Part shown: in pieces, positions 35,020-44,143 of the stretch | Numbering within the stretch: position 1 is the stretch's first letter | How the letters are laid out: every line of letters begins with the position of its first letter | DNA from: Alphaproteobacteria bacterium | Lineage (GTDB): Bacteria > Pseudomonadota > Alphaproteobacteria > Caulobacterales > Parvularculaceae | Reading direction: 5' to 3' | Assembly: GCA_030426465.1 (NCBI GenBank) | Contig: JAUHYK010000013.1 | Location: 1 to 64,000 of the forward strand | Length of the DNA: 64,000 nt | Program-made: the position numbers and the translations under genes | Notes under the pieces: model-generated | What the model was told of the DNA's origin: nothing | Databases searched by the model: none | What the model saw: the letters and a program-made list of their open reading frames with translations, nothing else

Positions 35020-37509
35020 TTAGAAATTCACGCCCAATCGCGCGTACCATTCGGCCGGACGGCTATAGGTGCCGTAAATCTGGCCGCCGGCGATCTGCGC
35101 CTGACCAGTGGTCAGGTAGCGCTCGTCGGTAATGTTTGTGCCGCCGACGGTAATGTTCCAGCGGCCGTTGGGTTCCTTGTAGGAAGCGCTGAGATTGAGA
35201 ATGTCCGTGGAAGGACGCTCAAGCAGGAATGTCCGCTCTGTGTCGTTCCACATGGACGAAGTGTGCGTGTAGTCTGCAAGCAGGACCACCGTTGCGCCAT
35301 TGCCCGGGTCGAATTCAAAACGCGGGCTGACATTGAACTTGAAGTCTGGCGTCTTCGGCAGGTCTGCGCCTGGGAAGATGCCGCCCTGAAGCGGGTTCGC
35401 CGCCACCTGAGCAGGCCCGAGCACGTCGATATATTCAGCGTCGATCAGACCGACTGAGGCGTTGACGGAAAAGCCGTTCCCCGGAGCGAACACCGTCTCC
35501 ACTTCGAGGCCCTTGATGCGCGCGTCGCCCGCGTTCTGTACGGTCGGCGAAACACCCTGCTGGAAGTTCAACTGGATGCCTTCATATTTTGTGGTGAAGG
35601 CGGCGATGTTCAGCAGAACTTTGTTGTCAAACAGCGTCGACTTGAAACCGACTTCCCAGCTTGTCGCTTCTTCCTCGTCGAAATCTGGCGCCGTCGGCAG
35701 CGGGTTCGACAGGCGTGTGGTCCAGCCGCCGGTGCGGTAGCCTTCGGAATAGCTGCCATAGACCATAACGCCGTCGGTCGGTTTTACTTGCACGCTGACT
35801 TTCGGAGAGAAGTTGTTGAAGCTCTTCTCCTGAATGCCGGCGATGTAGTAGCGAAGCGGCTCGCCCGGAACCGGGAAGCCTTGCGCGATACGGCAGGCCT
35901 CGGAGATGGTCGGGACGAGAGTCATGCAGTCCGGATCGCCGAATTGTTGAGCGATTTTGTAGTTGAGGCCGTTGCGGTCAGACTGCGCGCCCTCAAACTG
36001 CTTCTTTTCGTGGGTGTAGCGCCCGCCCACAGAAACGCCGAGCCAATCCGTGACCGAAAAGTCGATCTGGCCGAAACCGGCGTAGTTTTTCGTCTTGAGA
36101 TAGTTCGGGCCGTCCACCTGCAACAGGCCTTCGGCGAAGGTGACATAGTCATGCAGGTCGCCTTCCTCGACGAAATAATAGCCGCCGAAGACGTAATTGA
36201 TGCGGTCATCAAGCGCCGAGCCGGTCAACTGCACTTCCTGGCTGAACTGCCACTGGTCTGTGGTGAAGCTCGTATGCAGGAAGTTGAGGGGGGAACCGTC
36301 GAGATCCATCCCTACATCCCAGTCTAGATGGCGATAGGCGGAGATGAATTTCAGCGTGGCGTTTTCGGTGACGTCGAAATCGAGCGACAGATGAACGCCG
36401 TAGTTTTCAAGGCGGGCGACATTGTTGCCGGTGGCGTAGCTCGTATCGATGTCATCGGTGACGAACCGGTCATCATAGGGGAGGCGGTCATTATTGGGGT
36501 CCGCATCCACATTGACGCCGAAAATCGCCGGATTGTCGGCAACCCAGTTCAGACCGCCAATGCCGCCGGCATAGGCGATCGGCGGTGGGCCGCCGCCGCA
36601 GGACATGTCGCCAGCGGGCGGCTGGATGCCTTCAATCGCGCAATTATAGGTGCCCGCGAACACCGCCCCATTAGTGGCGATGACCTTGTTCGCGAGCTGG
36701 CTTTGTTTGGAATAGGAATAATCGCCCGAAAGGGTCGCCCGGAACGGTCCGCCATCATCATAGAGCAGTTTTACGCGGGCGTTCTTGGCGTCGGAGCCAC
36801 CCTCATAGTCGCCTTCATTGCCGTAAATTGCGGCGCGCATGGTCTGGATCGGTTCAACATTATAATTTTCGAAGCCCGGATAAGGCATGCGTTTCAGATA
36901 ACCGCGACGGTCTTTCACGGAGAAGCTGACCGACGATTTCAGACTGTCCGACAGAGGAATGTCGACGGTGCCGCGCACCTGCAGCAATTCGAAGCTGCCT
37001 GTGGTGACGTCGCCGGTGAAGGAGAACTCAGCGCCCGGCGTATGGGTGACGATGGAGATCGCGCCGCCAATCGTGTTCCGGCCGAACAGCGTCCCTTGTG
37101 GGCCTTTCAACACCTCGATGCGTTCGACGTCGAGAAGATCCTGGTTCGCGCCGATGGAGCGCGCGAGATATACGCCGTCAAGATAGACGCCGACGCCCGG
37201 GTCGATGTTAAAAGCAAAGTCGTTGGCGCCAATGCCGCGTATATAGGCGGAGATAACCGCCGTATCGCCGGAAAACGGCGTGCCGGCGTCGAGCGATACG
37301 TTCGGCGTGATGTTGGCGAGGCCGGCGACGCTGGTGACCGCCCGCTCCTGAAGAGACTGTCCGTCAAAAGCGGAGACGGCGATGGGTACGTCCTGAACGT
37401 TTTCTTCGCGCTTTTGCGCGGTGACCGTAATTGTATCGACCTGAGCTTGCGCGACGCCTGTCAGGGCGGCCGCTATGGCTCCGATACTCGCAGACAGTTT
37501 GTATTTCAT
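35020..37509 (-). CDS. TonB-dependent outer-membrane receptor
   Basis: 829 residues. Signal peptide 1-22 (SASIGAIAAALTGVAQAQ), a TonB box-like DTITVTAQKREENVQDVPI, the plug domain (about 30-160) with VYLDGVYLARSIGANQDLLDVERIEVLKGPQGTLFGRNTIGGAI split by the usual plug motifs, and a 22-stranded barrel ending in the aromatic terminus WYARLGVNF. The class is that of large alphaproteobacterial receptors for sugars and aromatics (Sphingobium uses one for a lignin biphenyl). It would import a bulky lignin-derived compound using proton motive force. The AraC gene upstream and the enzyme operon downstream suggest its ligand is their substrate. Confidence 0.95.
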   Translation of the reverse strand: MKYKLSASIGAIAAALTGVAQAQVDTITVTAQKREENVQDVPIAVSAFDGQSLQERAVTSVAGLANITPNVSLDAGTPFSGDTAVISAYIRGIGANDFAFNIDPGVGVYLDGVYLARSIGANQDLLDVERIEVLKGPQGTLFGRNTIGGAISIVTHTPGAEFSFTGDVTTGSFELLQVRGTVDIPLSDSLKSSVSFSVKDRRGYLKRMPYPGFENYNVEPIQTMRAAIYGNEGDYEGGSDAKNARVKLLYDDGGPFRATLSGDYSYSKQSQLANKVIATNGAVFAGTYNCAIEGIQPPAGDMSCGGGPPPIAYAGGIGGLNWVADNPAIFGVNVDADPNNDRLPYDDRFVTDDIDTSYATGNNVARLENYGVHLSLDFDVTENATLKFISAYRHLDWDVGMDLDGSPLNFLHTSFTTDQWQFSQEVQLTGSALDDRINYVFGGYYFVEEGDLHDYVTFAEGLLQVDGPNYLKTKNYAGFGQIDFSVTDWLGVSVGGRYTHEKKQFEGAQSDRNGLNYKIAQQFGDPDCMTLVPTISEACRIAQGFPVPGEPLRYYIAGIQEKSFNNFSPKVSVQVKPTDGVMVYGSYSEGYRTGGWTTRLSNPLPTAPDFDEEEATSWEVGFKSTLFDNKVLLNIAAFTTKYEGIQLNFQQGVSPTVQNAGDARIKGLEVETVFAPGNGFSVNASVGLIDAEYIDVLGPAQVAANPLQGGIFPGADLPKTPDFKFNVSPRFEFDPGNGATVVLLADYTHTSSMWNDTERTFLLERPSTDILNLSASYKEPNGRWNITVGGTNITDERYLTTGQAQIAGGQIYGTYSRPAEWYARLGVNF

Positions 37510-37943
37510 CTAGTTCTTCCTCCCGGCATACATTGCCTTATTCCCGCCGCTTTGGCGGGGATCTCGTTATGTTTTCAAAGCATCAACGGCGCAGTCCCGG
37601 CTATTCGTCACTCTCTGCGCATCGTTATCCACGATGGGAAGAAAGCGGCCGCGTGCTTCTTGTCAGGAGATGCTGGTGGCGCAGATGTTCAGGCGCATTA
37701 CGCACGATTGATCGTCACGCATTTCGGCGCAGGCGAAACAACCTTGCGTACAGACAAACACTCCCTCCCATCTCCGTCTTGTTATTTTTTTATGACGGAG
37801 TTGAGTCTTTTAGTTGCGCAGACTGTCGCCTTATTTGAAAGCGGCGTCTTGAACTAATGCGAAAGCAGGGCGGAGATTTGCGCAATCAACGCTATTGTTG
37901 TGGTCTTGCCACATATAAGCAGATTGACTGCGTGATGACGGGC
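37510..37943. other. TonB receptor promoter region with an inverted repeat
   Basis: 434 bases without a credible gene. Near the receptor start, 37541-37560 folds as cccgccgctttggcggg, possibly a leader hairpin. At 37772-37800 there is a perfect inverted repeat ctccgtc / gacggag with a 15-base A/T-rich spacer and no U tail, so it looks like an operator and not a terminator. Candidate site for the AraC regulator; inference. Confidence 0.45.
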
Positions 37944-38879
37944 TTAATGTGCGGCGCGATAAGTCGTCGGCGCTGCGCCGTATTTTTGTTTGAAACAGCG
38001 CGTAAAGTAGCTGCAATCGTTAAACCCGGACTCGTAAGCAATGCTGGTGATGCTTAAATGCGGCGCTGCAACAAGACGGTCCGCAGCATGGGCCAGTCTT
38101 TTGTTGAGGATGTAAGCCGACGGCGTTTCCCCAATAGTTGCAAACGCGTTCTGCACTGTCCGAATGGAGACGCCAAGTTCAGCGGCAAGGTCAGAAGGAC
38201 GGAAATCCGGATCGCAGATGCGCGCCTTGATGATTGCGGTCAGGCGATTGATCAAAAGCGCATCGTTCTCGACGCTGACATTACGATCGGCCATCGCCAT
38301 CGTCAGGAGGTTATAAAACACATCCGTAATGCCTTTGACCCTGGCGGGGTCCGCGTGGCTCTGGTCGCCCTGGCGCCATAACGATAAGACAAAGTCATGC
38401 AGAAGGCGACTTGTGGGCGTCTCTCCGCCGATCTTGTGGGACAGGACTTCTTCCAGGTCTGGCATACGTTCTGAGACGGCGGCTCGCGGCATCTCTACAA
38501 CCAGCATAACATTGTCGCTGGACAACTCGACGCGGTAATCTTCATTGCTGTCCGTGAGGATCGCATCGCCCGCGCGCAGATGATAAATTTTGTTCGCCTG
38601 AGAATGGAGGCAACTGCCCGCATGCTGGAAATGCAGCATGACGCGGTCGCCGCCCGTCCGGGCGATGCGCGCATTGCGTTGCACAATGGCGTTCGGCGAC
38701 CTCGGACGAATCATCGTGATGTCGCCCATGGTCCAGCGCCACATTTCAGCGTCGAAATTTTCGCGTTCGGAATCGATGCTGAGCCCGCAGAAGGTTTCGC
38801 TGGCTATGCGATTCCAGAAATCCAGCCGTTCAAGCTGTGTGACTTCATTGGTAGCGAAATGTTCGATCTGAAGCGCCAT
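37944..38879 (-). CDS. AraC-family transcriptional regulator with AraC-binding-like domain
   Basis: 311 residues if started at ATG 38879 (ALQIEHFATNEV...), where similarity to AraC_binding_2-type regulators begins (ERLDFWNRIASETFCGLSID). An upstream GTG at 39023 would add 48 residues without recognisable domain and runs through AT-rich, promoter-like DNA. The N-terminal effector domain is residues about 1-190; the two helix-turn-helix motifs are in FRPSDLAAELGVSIRTVQNAF and ITSIAYESGFNDCSYFTRCFK. Same strand and upstream of the TonB receptor gene, which it probably controls with an aromatic inducer. Confidence 0.85.
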   Translation of the reverse strand: MALQIEHFATNEVTQLERLDFWNRIASETFCGLSIDSERENFDAEMWRWTMGDITMIRPRSPNAIVQRNARIARTGGDRVMLHFQHAGSCLHSQANKIYHLRAGDAILTDSNEDYRVELSSDNVMLVVEMPRAAVSERMPDLEEVLSHKIGGETPTSRLLHDFVLSLWRQGDQSHADPARVKGITDVFYNLLTMAMADRNVSVENDALLINRLTAIIKARICDPDFRPSDLAAELGVSIRTVQNAFATIGETPSAYILNKRLAHAADRLVAAPHLSITSIAYESGFNDCSYFTRCFKQKYGAAPTTYRAAH

Positions 38880-39426
38880 GGTTCCGCGGTCCACTTCGTA
38901 GCCATCGCCGACAGCCGGCGTGGGCGTCGGTATGACAGGTTTGTATTTGTGCAGTTTATCATAAAGGATTTTCTGACTTTTTTCACTGACCGATCTCGCG
39001 AGACGCCTGGCTGTCTTATTCACGTTTTCAACGAGGCATTATTTATCGCGGGTGCGCGCCATATTTTGCCAAGTCACAAAAAATACCGCACTGCACAATT
39101 TTCCGGTGCTTCAGATTCGGCGGTTTCCACCATTTGGGCGCAATTGGCGCCGGAATGGAAAATCCCCGGTGCGGCGTTCATGCGAAGCTGCCTTGTGATT
39201 TTGGGCCGGTTCTGTTGTGGCTGGAGCTTCGGCCCGGCAGGGGCTCCTCCTATTTCACAAATAAACGCTTTTTTACGCGCCAATCGCGGCCTCGGGGCAT
39301 TGAAAAATCATGGCCGAAGATAGTAATGAGATATAACTATCAGCATCCGGCGTAAAAACCGGAAGCATGGCGATTTGGCATTAAAATGGAGCCCGAGTAG
39401 CGGGCTAGAGAAATTTGGGAAATGAC
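38880..39426. other. Divergent control region between araC-type gene and ech operon
   Basis: About 550 bases (400 if the longer AraC start is used) with no credible gene. It contains the inverted repeat at 39319-39341 near the ech side. The rest shows AT-rich patches at 38940-38990 and 39060-39110 that may hold promoters, but no hexamer pair is convincing. Confidence 0.4.
39319..39341. promoter_or_regulatory. Inverted-repeat operator upstream of the feruloyl-CoA hydratase/lyase operon
   Basis: Perfect arms gatagt and actatc with 11 bases between. It includes the 12-mer agatataactat (39329-39340), which occurs again at 41538-41549 just before the transporter gene. The MarR regulator encoded in the same operon (41069) is the natural candidate to bind; inferred. 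Confidence 0.5.
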
Positions 39427-40266
39427 ATGGCGGAAGAACGCAAAGAAGAAGACACAGTATCTTATGAGATCATCAACCGCATCGCGTGGGTGAAGTTCAA
39501 CCGTCCGGAAAAGCGCAACTGCATGAGCCCCAAGCTCAATCGTCAGATGTTGCGTGTTCTTGAGAAGCTTGAGTTCGACGATAATGTCGGCGTACTTGTC
39601 CTGACCGGAGAGGGGACCGCGTGGTCCGCCGGGATGGACCTGAAGGAATATTTCCGCGAGACCGAGGCGCTTGGATTAAGAGGTACAAGAGCGGCGCAGC
39701 GTGAAGCCTATGCCTGGTGGGAACGGTTGCGCTGGTATCAAAAACCCACCATCGCCATGGTCAATGGCTGGTGCTTCGGCGGCGGTTACGGTCCGCTCTA
39801 CGCTTGCGATCTCGCTTATGCGGCGGAAGACGCACAGTTCGGCTTGTCTGAAGTCAATTGGGGCATCTTACCGGGCGGCGGCGCAACAAAAGTGGCGTTC
39901 GAGTTAATGCCGTTCCGGAAGGCGATGTATCACGCCATGTTGGGTGAAAACCTTGACGGCAAAGCTGCGGCGGAAGCCGGTCTTGTGAACGAGGCGTTGC
40001 CTGCGGATAAACTGAAAGCGCGCGTCACGGAAGTTGCAGAAAAACTGCTTGAGAAAAACACCTGGACATTGAAAGCGACGAAAGACGCCATGCGCCGTGT
40101 CGGCGAGATGACCTATGAAAATGCTGAAGATTATCTCATTCGCGCGCAGGAAGCGTTGAACTTCTTTGATGGCGAAGCGCGCAAGGAAGGCATGCGCCAG
40201 TTTCTTGACGACAAGACTTATAAGCCGGGCCTTGGCTCATACGACCTCAACAAGCAGAAGAAATAG
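39427..40266 (+). CDS. ech: Feruloyl-CoA hydratase/lyase (hydroxycinnamoyl-CoA hydratase-lyase)
   Basis: 279 residues from the ATG at 39427. A crotonase-fold enzyme that hydrates feruloyl-CoA (also coumaroyl/caffeoyl-CoA) and splits it to vanillin and acetyl-CoA. It matches the Pseudomonas enzyme along its length: FNRPEKRNCMSPKLNRQML, VLTGEGTAWSAGMDLKEYF, KPTIAMVNGWCFGGGYGPL (oxyanion hole), FGLSEVNWGI (catalytic Glu) and the C-terminal MRQFLDDKTYKPGL. The expected partners, feruloyl-CoA synthetase and vanillin dehydrogenase, are not adjacent; the ligase at 13805 and the dehydrogenase at 48784 are possible substitutes. First gene of a five-gene run. Confidence 0.95.
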   Translation: MAEERKEEDTVSYEIINRIAWVKFNRPEKRNCMSPKLNRQMLRVLEKLEFDDNVGVLVLTGEGTAWSAGMDLKEYFRETEALGLRGTRAAQREAYAWWERLRWYQKPTIAMVNGWCFGGGYGPLYACDLAYAAEDAQFGLSEVNWGILPGGGATKVAFELMPFRKAMYHAMLGENLDGKAAAEAGLVNEALPADKLKARVTEVAEKLLEKNTWTLKATKDAMRRVGEMTYENAEDYLIRAQEALNFFDGEARKEGMRQFLDDKTYKPGLGSYDLNKQKK

Positions 40267-40281
40267 CGCGAAAGCATCGCC

Positions 40282-41010
40282 ATGAGCGCTGTAAAGCCTA
40301 CGTTGTTATTGTTGCCCGGCTTGTTGTGTGACGAGACGGTCTGGCGGGCGCAGGTCAATCATTTCTCTCAGATTGCCGACATACGTATTCCTCATTATGG
40401 CGATGAAGACAGCATCACCGGTATGGCGAAAGTCGCTTTGGCGATGGCGCCGGACCGGTTTTCTTTAGTCGGCCACTCCATGGGCGCGCGTGTCGCGCTT
40501 GAGGTTTTACGCATGGCGCCGGAGAAGGTTGAGCGGATCGCCATCCTTGACACTGGTGTTCACAGCGTAAAACCGGAAGAGCATGACAAGCGTATACGCC
40601 TTGTGAAACTCGCGGAGGAACAGGGGATGGGCGCCCTGTGCGAGGCGTGGTTGCCGCCTATGGTGCATCCGGACTTGCGGCGCAATGAAGATGTTATGGC
40701 GCCGCTCTGCGAGATGGTGAAGCGTTCGACGCCTGTTCGTTTCGCCGCTCAGATCCACGCTCTGTTGACCCGGCCCGATACACGGCCGGCGCTCGCCGCC
40801 ATCAAATGCCCGGTTTTGATCGGGGTCGGCCGGCAGGATGAGTGGAGCCCAATTGATCAGCATGAGGATATTCACGCGCAGCTTGGCGGGCTTGGAAAGC
40901 TGGTGATATTCGAGGACGCCGGTCACATGGCGCCCTGCGAAGCGCCAGAGTCGGTTAATGCTGCACTTGAAGAGTGGTTTTCAGTGCCGGTTGAGGCAAG
41001 CCGTCATTGA
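40282..41010 (+). CDS. Alpha/beta hydrolase
   Basis: 242 residues. LLLLPGLLCDETVWRAQ holds the oxyanion region, GHSMGARVAL the nucleophile Ser elbow, an acidic residue near GRQDEWSP, and the catalytic His in EDAGHMAPCEAP. Soluble esterase/thioesterase type, 15 bases after ech. A CoA-thioesterase or ester-hydrolase role in hydroxycinnamate use is possible, for example hydrolysis of methyl or quinate esters; inference. Confidence 0.85.
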   Translation: MSAVKPTLLLLPGLLCDETVWRAQVNHFSQIADIRIPHYGDEDSITGMAKVALAMAPDRFSLVGHSMGARVALEVLRMAPEKVERIAILDTGVHSVKPEEHDKRIRLVKLAEEQGMGALCEAWLPPMVHPDLRRNEDVMAPLCEMVKRSTPVRFAAQIHALLTRPDTRPALAAIKCPVLIGVGRQDEWSPIDQHEDIHAQLGGLGKLVIFEDAGHMAPCEAPESVNAALEEWFSVPVEASRH

Positions 41011-41068
41011 GGGAATTGGTCGAATATGCTAATCCTGAACGGTGCAAGGTGAGCCGGGGGATGGCGTC

Positions 41069-41545
41069 ATGTCAGTGACGAGCATAGCGGACAAGCCCGT
41101 TCTGCAATTTCTCGATGATCGGTCGCCGAATGTGCGGACCGAATTTTTGAACAGTCTTGCCGGGTATCGTCTGAGGCAAATTTCAAACGCGTTCATGTCG
41201 GACTTTGCCGCCGCCATGGTTGGGACCGGCATGCGCCCTGTGCAAATCTCCATTCTGTCTGTGGTCGAGGAGAATCCTGGCATCCGTCAAGGCGAAATCG
41301 GCCGGGCGCTTGGCGTCGCCCGCGCAAATATGGCCCCTTTGATGGCGGAGCTGGAGGCGGCGAAATTGCTGGAACGCATTCCGGATGAAGCGGACCGCCG
41401 TGCGGTTTCGGTGTCTCTTACGAAAGATGGTCATGCGATGCTTAAAAATTGTAAGGCGCGGATTACCGCCCATGAGCGCCGCACCATGGACAGGCTGACC
41501 GAAAGCGAGCGCAAAACATTGCTGCGTCTGCTGAACAAGATATAA
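41069..41545 (+). CDS. MarR-family regulator of the hydroxycinnamate operon
   Basis: 158 residues from ATG 41069, 8 bases after cggggga; an upstream GTG adds 9 unlikely residues. The winged helix is GIRQGEIGRALGVARANMAPLMAELEAAKLLERIPDEADRRAVSVSLT. It lies within the ech operon, like CouR/FerC-type repressors that respond to hydroxycinnamoyl-CoA thioesters. Probable operators are the inverted repeat at 39319 and the shared 12-mer at 41538, which overlaps this gene's stop codon. Confidence 0.85.
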   Translation: MSVTSIADKPVLQFLDDRSPNVRTEFLNSLAGYRLRQISNAFMSDFAAAMVGTGMRPVQISILSVVEENPGIRQGEIGRALGVARANMAPLMAELEAAKLLERIPDEADRRAVSVSLTKDGHAMLKNCKARITAHERRTMDRLTESERKTLLRLLNKI

Positions 41546-41576
41546 CTATAAAAAGCCTGACAGGGATGGAGCCAAA

Positions 41577-42887
41577 ATGAGTTCAAAAGACCCCCGCGAG
41601 ATTCTCGCGCAAGCGCCCATGGGGACGTTTCAAATTATTGCCGTGGGCATGTGTGTTTTGCTTAATGCGCTGGACGGGTTTGATGTTCTTTCCATCAGCT
41701 TCGCCGCGCCGGGCATCGCCAATGAATGGGGGGTCGACCGGGCGGCGCTCGGCATTGTCCTGTCCATGGAGCTTATCGGCATGGCGATCGGTTCGGTTGT
41801 CATTGGAAACATCGCCGACATCATTGGCCGGCGTCCGACCATTCTAACATGCCTCGTTGTGATGGCGGTCGGCATGGGGCTTGCCGCGACTGCGAATGGT
41901 GTTGAAATTCTTTCCGCCTATCGTTTCGCAACGGGGCTCGGCATTGGCGGCGTTCTCGCCGCCACGAACGCCATGGTCGCCGAATACTCCAACGCGAAGC
42001 GCAAGAGCTTATCGGTGACCACCATGGCGGCCGGCTATCCTATTGGCGCGATTATTGGCGGCACGATCGCGTCGATGTTGCTCGCGCATTATGACTGGCG
42101 CGCAGTGTTTATTTTCGGCGCAGTGATGACGACGGTCTTTATCCCGCTGATCTGGTATTTCCTGCCTGAATCAATCGAGTTCCTCGCGCAAAAACGTGCG
42201 CCCGGCGCGCTTGAGAAAATCAATTCGACCCTGAAACGCATGGGCCATGAAACGGTGAGTGAAATGCCGCCCGTTAAAGAGGCGCCGAAGAAAATCGGCG
42301 TTGGCCGACTTTTCGGAGCTGACTTGGCGCGTACGACGACTATCCTGACTTTCGCTTATTTCGCGCATATCATGACCTTCTATTTCTACCTGAAATGGAT
42401 TCCTAAGATTGTCGTCGATCTTGGTTTTGAACCCTCGCTCGCGGGCAGCGTTCTTGTCTGGGCGAATGTCGGCGGCGCCAGCGGCGCTATTCTACTCGGC
42501 CTTCTTGCGATGAAGTTCGGGATCAGAGCGCTGGTAATCGGCGCCATGCTTTTTGGCGGCGCCATGGTCACGCTGTTCGGGCAGGCGCCTGCGGACCTTG
42601 CCAAGCTTTCTATCATCGCTTGTGTTGCGGGCTTCTTCACCAATGCGGCGATTGTCGGTCTCTATGCTATATTCGCTCACGCCTTTCCGACGGAAGTGCG
42701 CGCAGGCGGCACCGGCTTCGTCATTGGCGTCGGACGCGGCGGCGCGGCGCTCGGGCCGATTATCGCCGGTTTCCTGTTCAAGAGCGGTTATGGGCTGGAA
42801 ATTGTCGCGGTCATTATGGCCGCCGGCTCGATCTGTGCGGCGCTCGCGCTCGTCTTCCTGGGCAGGGCCAGAAACCAGACGGCGTAG
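41577..42887 (+). CDS. MFS aromatic acid:H+ symporter (AAHS type)
   Basis: 436 residues, 12 membrane helices. The first helix has the Asp of LDGFDVLSISFAAPGI, characteristic of AAHS transporters (PcaK, VanK, BenK relatives), and the loop 2-3 motif is GNIADIIGRRPT. Inner-membrane uptake of benzoates or hydroxycinnamates such as ferulate or vanillate. A likely promoter (ttgctg, 16 bases, tataac) overlaps the end of the MarR gene. Confidence 0.9.
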   Translation: MSSKDPREILAQAPMGTFQIIAVGMCVLLNALDGFDVLSISFAAPGIANEWGVDRAALGIVLSMELIGMAIGSVVIGNIADIIGRRPTILTCLVVMAVGMGLAATANGVEILSAYRFATGLGIGGVLAATNAMVAEYSNAKRKSLSVTTMAAGYPIGAIIGGTIASMLLAHYDWRAVFIFGAVMTTVFIPLIWYFLPESIEFLAQKRAPGALEKINSTLKRMGHETVSEMPPVKEAPKKIGVGRLFGADLARTTTILTFAYFAHIMTFYFYLKWIPKIVVDLGFEPSLAGSVLVWANVGGASGAILLGLLAMKFGIRALVIGAMLFGGAMVTLFGQAPADLAKLSIIACVAGFFTNAAIVGLYAIFAHAFPTEVRAGGTGFVIGVGRGGAALGPIIAGFLFKSGYGLEIVAVIMAAGSICAALALVFLGRARNQTA

Positions 42888-42908
42888 CCGTCTGAGATTG
42901 AAGTAAAG

Positions 42909-43562
42909 ATGGCTATCGACCTGCATATGTGGCCGACGGGAAACGGCTACAAAATCCTCATCATGTTGGAGGAGTGCGGCGTCGATTATGACATCAAGTG
43001 GGTCAACATCTTTGACGGTGATCAGTTCAAGGAAGAGTTTCTCGCCATCTCGCCGAACAACAAGATGCCCGCTATCGTCGATCACGATGTTGAAGGCGGC
43101 GGGTCGATTTCCGTTTTTGAGTCGGGCGCAATTCTCCAATATATCGGGCGTAAAACCGGTCGCTTTTATCCCTCGCAAGAACGCGCCCGTGTTGAGGCGG
43201 AACAGTGGCTGTTCTGGCAGATCGGAGGGCTTGGTCCCATGGCCGGCCAGGCGCATCACTTTGTACATTATGCGGAGACGAAAATTCCTTATGCGGTCGA
43301 GCGCTTTTCGAAGGAAACCAACCGCCTTTATGGGGTGATGAACAAGCGTCTTTCCGGCAAGGACTTTCTTGCAAGCGAATACTCCATCGCCGACATGGCG
43401 GCGTTTCCCTGGGTGCGCCGCTATGCTTGGCAAGGTGTCGATATTGATGATTATCCCAATGTCAAAGGCTGGTATGATCGCATCGAATCGCGGCCTGCGG
43501 TTCAGCGGGCATTGGCGATTGGCGCGGAAAAAATGCCGCCCGTCGACAATACAAAGAATTGA
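42909..43562 (+). CDS. Glutathione S-transferase of the YfcG/Nu-class type
   Basis: 217 residues. It aligns with YfcG/YghU-type (Nu-class) proteins: TGNGYKILIMLEECGVDYD, FLAISPNNKMPAIVDHD, ESGAILQYIGRKTGRFYP, WLFWQIGGLGPMAGQAHHF and the C-terminal YSIADMAAFPWVRRYAW. Nu-class enzymes bind two glutathiones and act as disulfide-bond reductases; a Novosphingobium member removes glutathione from beta-etherase products. That fits the LigF-like proteins elsewhere in the window, with inference as the basis. Last gene of the ech run, 21 bases after the transporter. Confidence 0.85.
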   Translation: MAIDLHMWPTGNGYKILIMLEECGVDYDIKWVNIFDGDQFKEEFLAISPNNKMPAIVDHDVEGGGSISVFESGAILQYIGRKTGRFYPSQERARVEAEQWLFWQIGGLGPMAGQAHHFVHYAETKIPYAVERFSKETNRLYGVMNKRLSGKDFLASEYSIADMAAFPWVRRYAWQGVDIDDYPNVKGWYDRIESRPAVQRALAIGAEKMPPVDNTKN

Positions 43563-43594
43563 AATGGTCAGAAGCGACTAACGCCACATGAGGT

Positions 43595-44083
43595 TTAGTC
43601 GTGAATGCGCCTCAGCAAATCAATTAGTGTACGGACTTCTTGCTTCGTAAAGCTGCGCTTCAGCCATTCTTCATGTTCGAGAACAGCTCGCTTCGCGTCG
43701 ATCAAAATCTTGTGCCCCGTCGGCGTCAGCTTGAGGGTCTGTTTGCGTCCGTCGCTTGCGGATTGGCCGCGGCGTAAAAGTCGGCGCCCCTCGAGCCGAT
43801 TAATGATCGCCATCACGGTGGCGCGATCCATACGCAGTCGTTTGGCGAGATCGGTTTGCGCAATGCCCGGATGATCGTCCACAAGCCACAGCACCGAAAC
43901 CTGTTTTTGCGTCATGTCGAGATCGGCGAACGTATCCATGAAATGACGGTAGACCGCGGTATAGGCGAGCCTGATGTGAAAGCCGACAATGTCGTCAATT
44001 TCACCGATGTCATCCAGGTCGGCGTCTTGATGCTGATCAACTCCGGACTGCGTTTTTTTCTTATTCTGATTGCGTTTTGTCAC
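43595..44083 (-). CDS. MarR-family regulator divergent from lignostilbene dioxygenase
   Basis: 162 residues. Lys/Gln/Asp-rich N-terminal tail of about 30 residues, then [65 protein letters not shown] split over the winged helix. Only 60 bases separate it from the dioxygenase gene at 44144, so both promoters share that gap, where the catatacaat element lies. Predicted autoregulated repressor for the first lignostilbene module and possibly ligM. Confidence 0.9.
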   Translation of the reverse strand: MTKRNQNKKKTQSGVDQHQDADLDDIGEIDDIVGFHIRLAYTAVYRHFMDTFADLDMTQKQVSVLWLVDDHPGIAQTDLAKRLRMDRATVMAIINRLEGRRLLRRGQSASDGRKQTLKLTPTGHKILIDAKRAVLEHEEWLKRSFTKQEVRTLIDLLRRIHD

Positions 44084-44114
44084 GCCTTTTGTCCCTTGGC
44101 TCCCTTGAGCCTAC

Positions 44115-44124
44115 CATATACAAT
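44115..44124. promoter_or_regulatory. Shared 10-mer element in the MarR/dioxygenase divergent promoter
   Basis: The element catatacaat occurs here and, reading in the same direction relative to its gene, upstream of ligM inside the inverted repeat at 13393-13419. Flanked by ccatatacaattctgg. It may be an operator half-site or an extended -10 region (tatacaat). Confidence 0.4.
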
Positions 44125-44143
44125 TCTGGCAAAGGAGGAAGCC

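Noticed and set aside
37772-37800. Terminator of the AraC gene
   Set aside because: The A/T-rich run is inside the loop, not after the stem, on either strand.
43856-44143. N-terminal extension of lignostilbene dioxygenase copy 1
   Set aside because: It overlaps the divergent MarR gene antisense; the ATG at 44144 has a near-perfect ribosome site and keeps the LsdA residue numbering.
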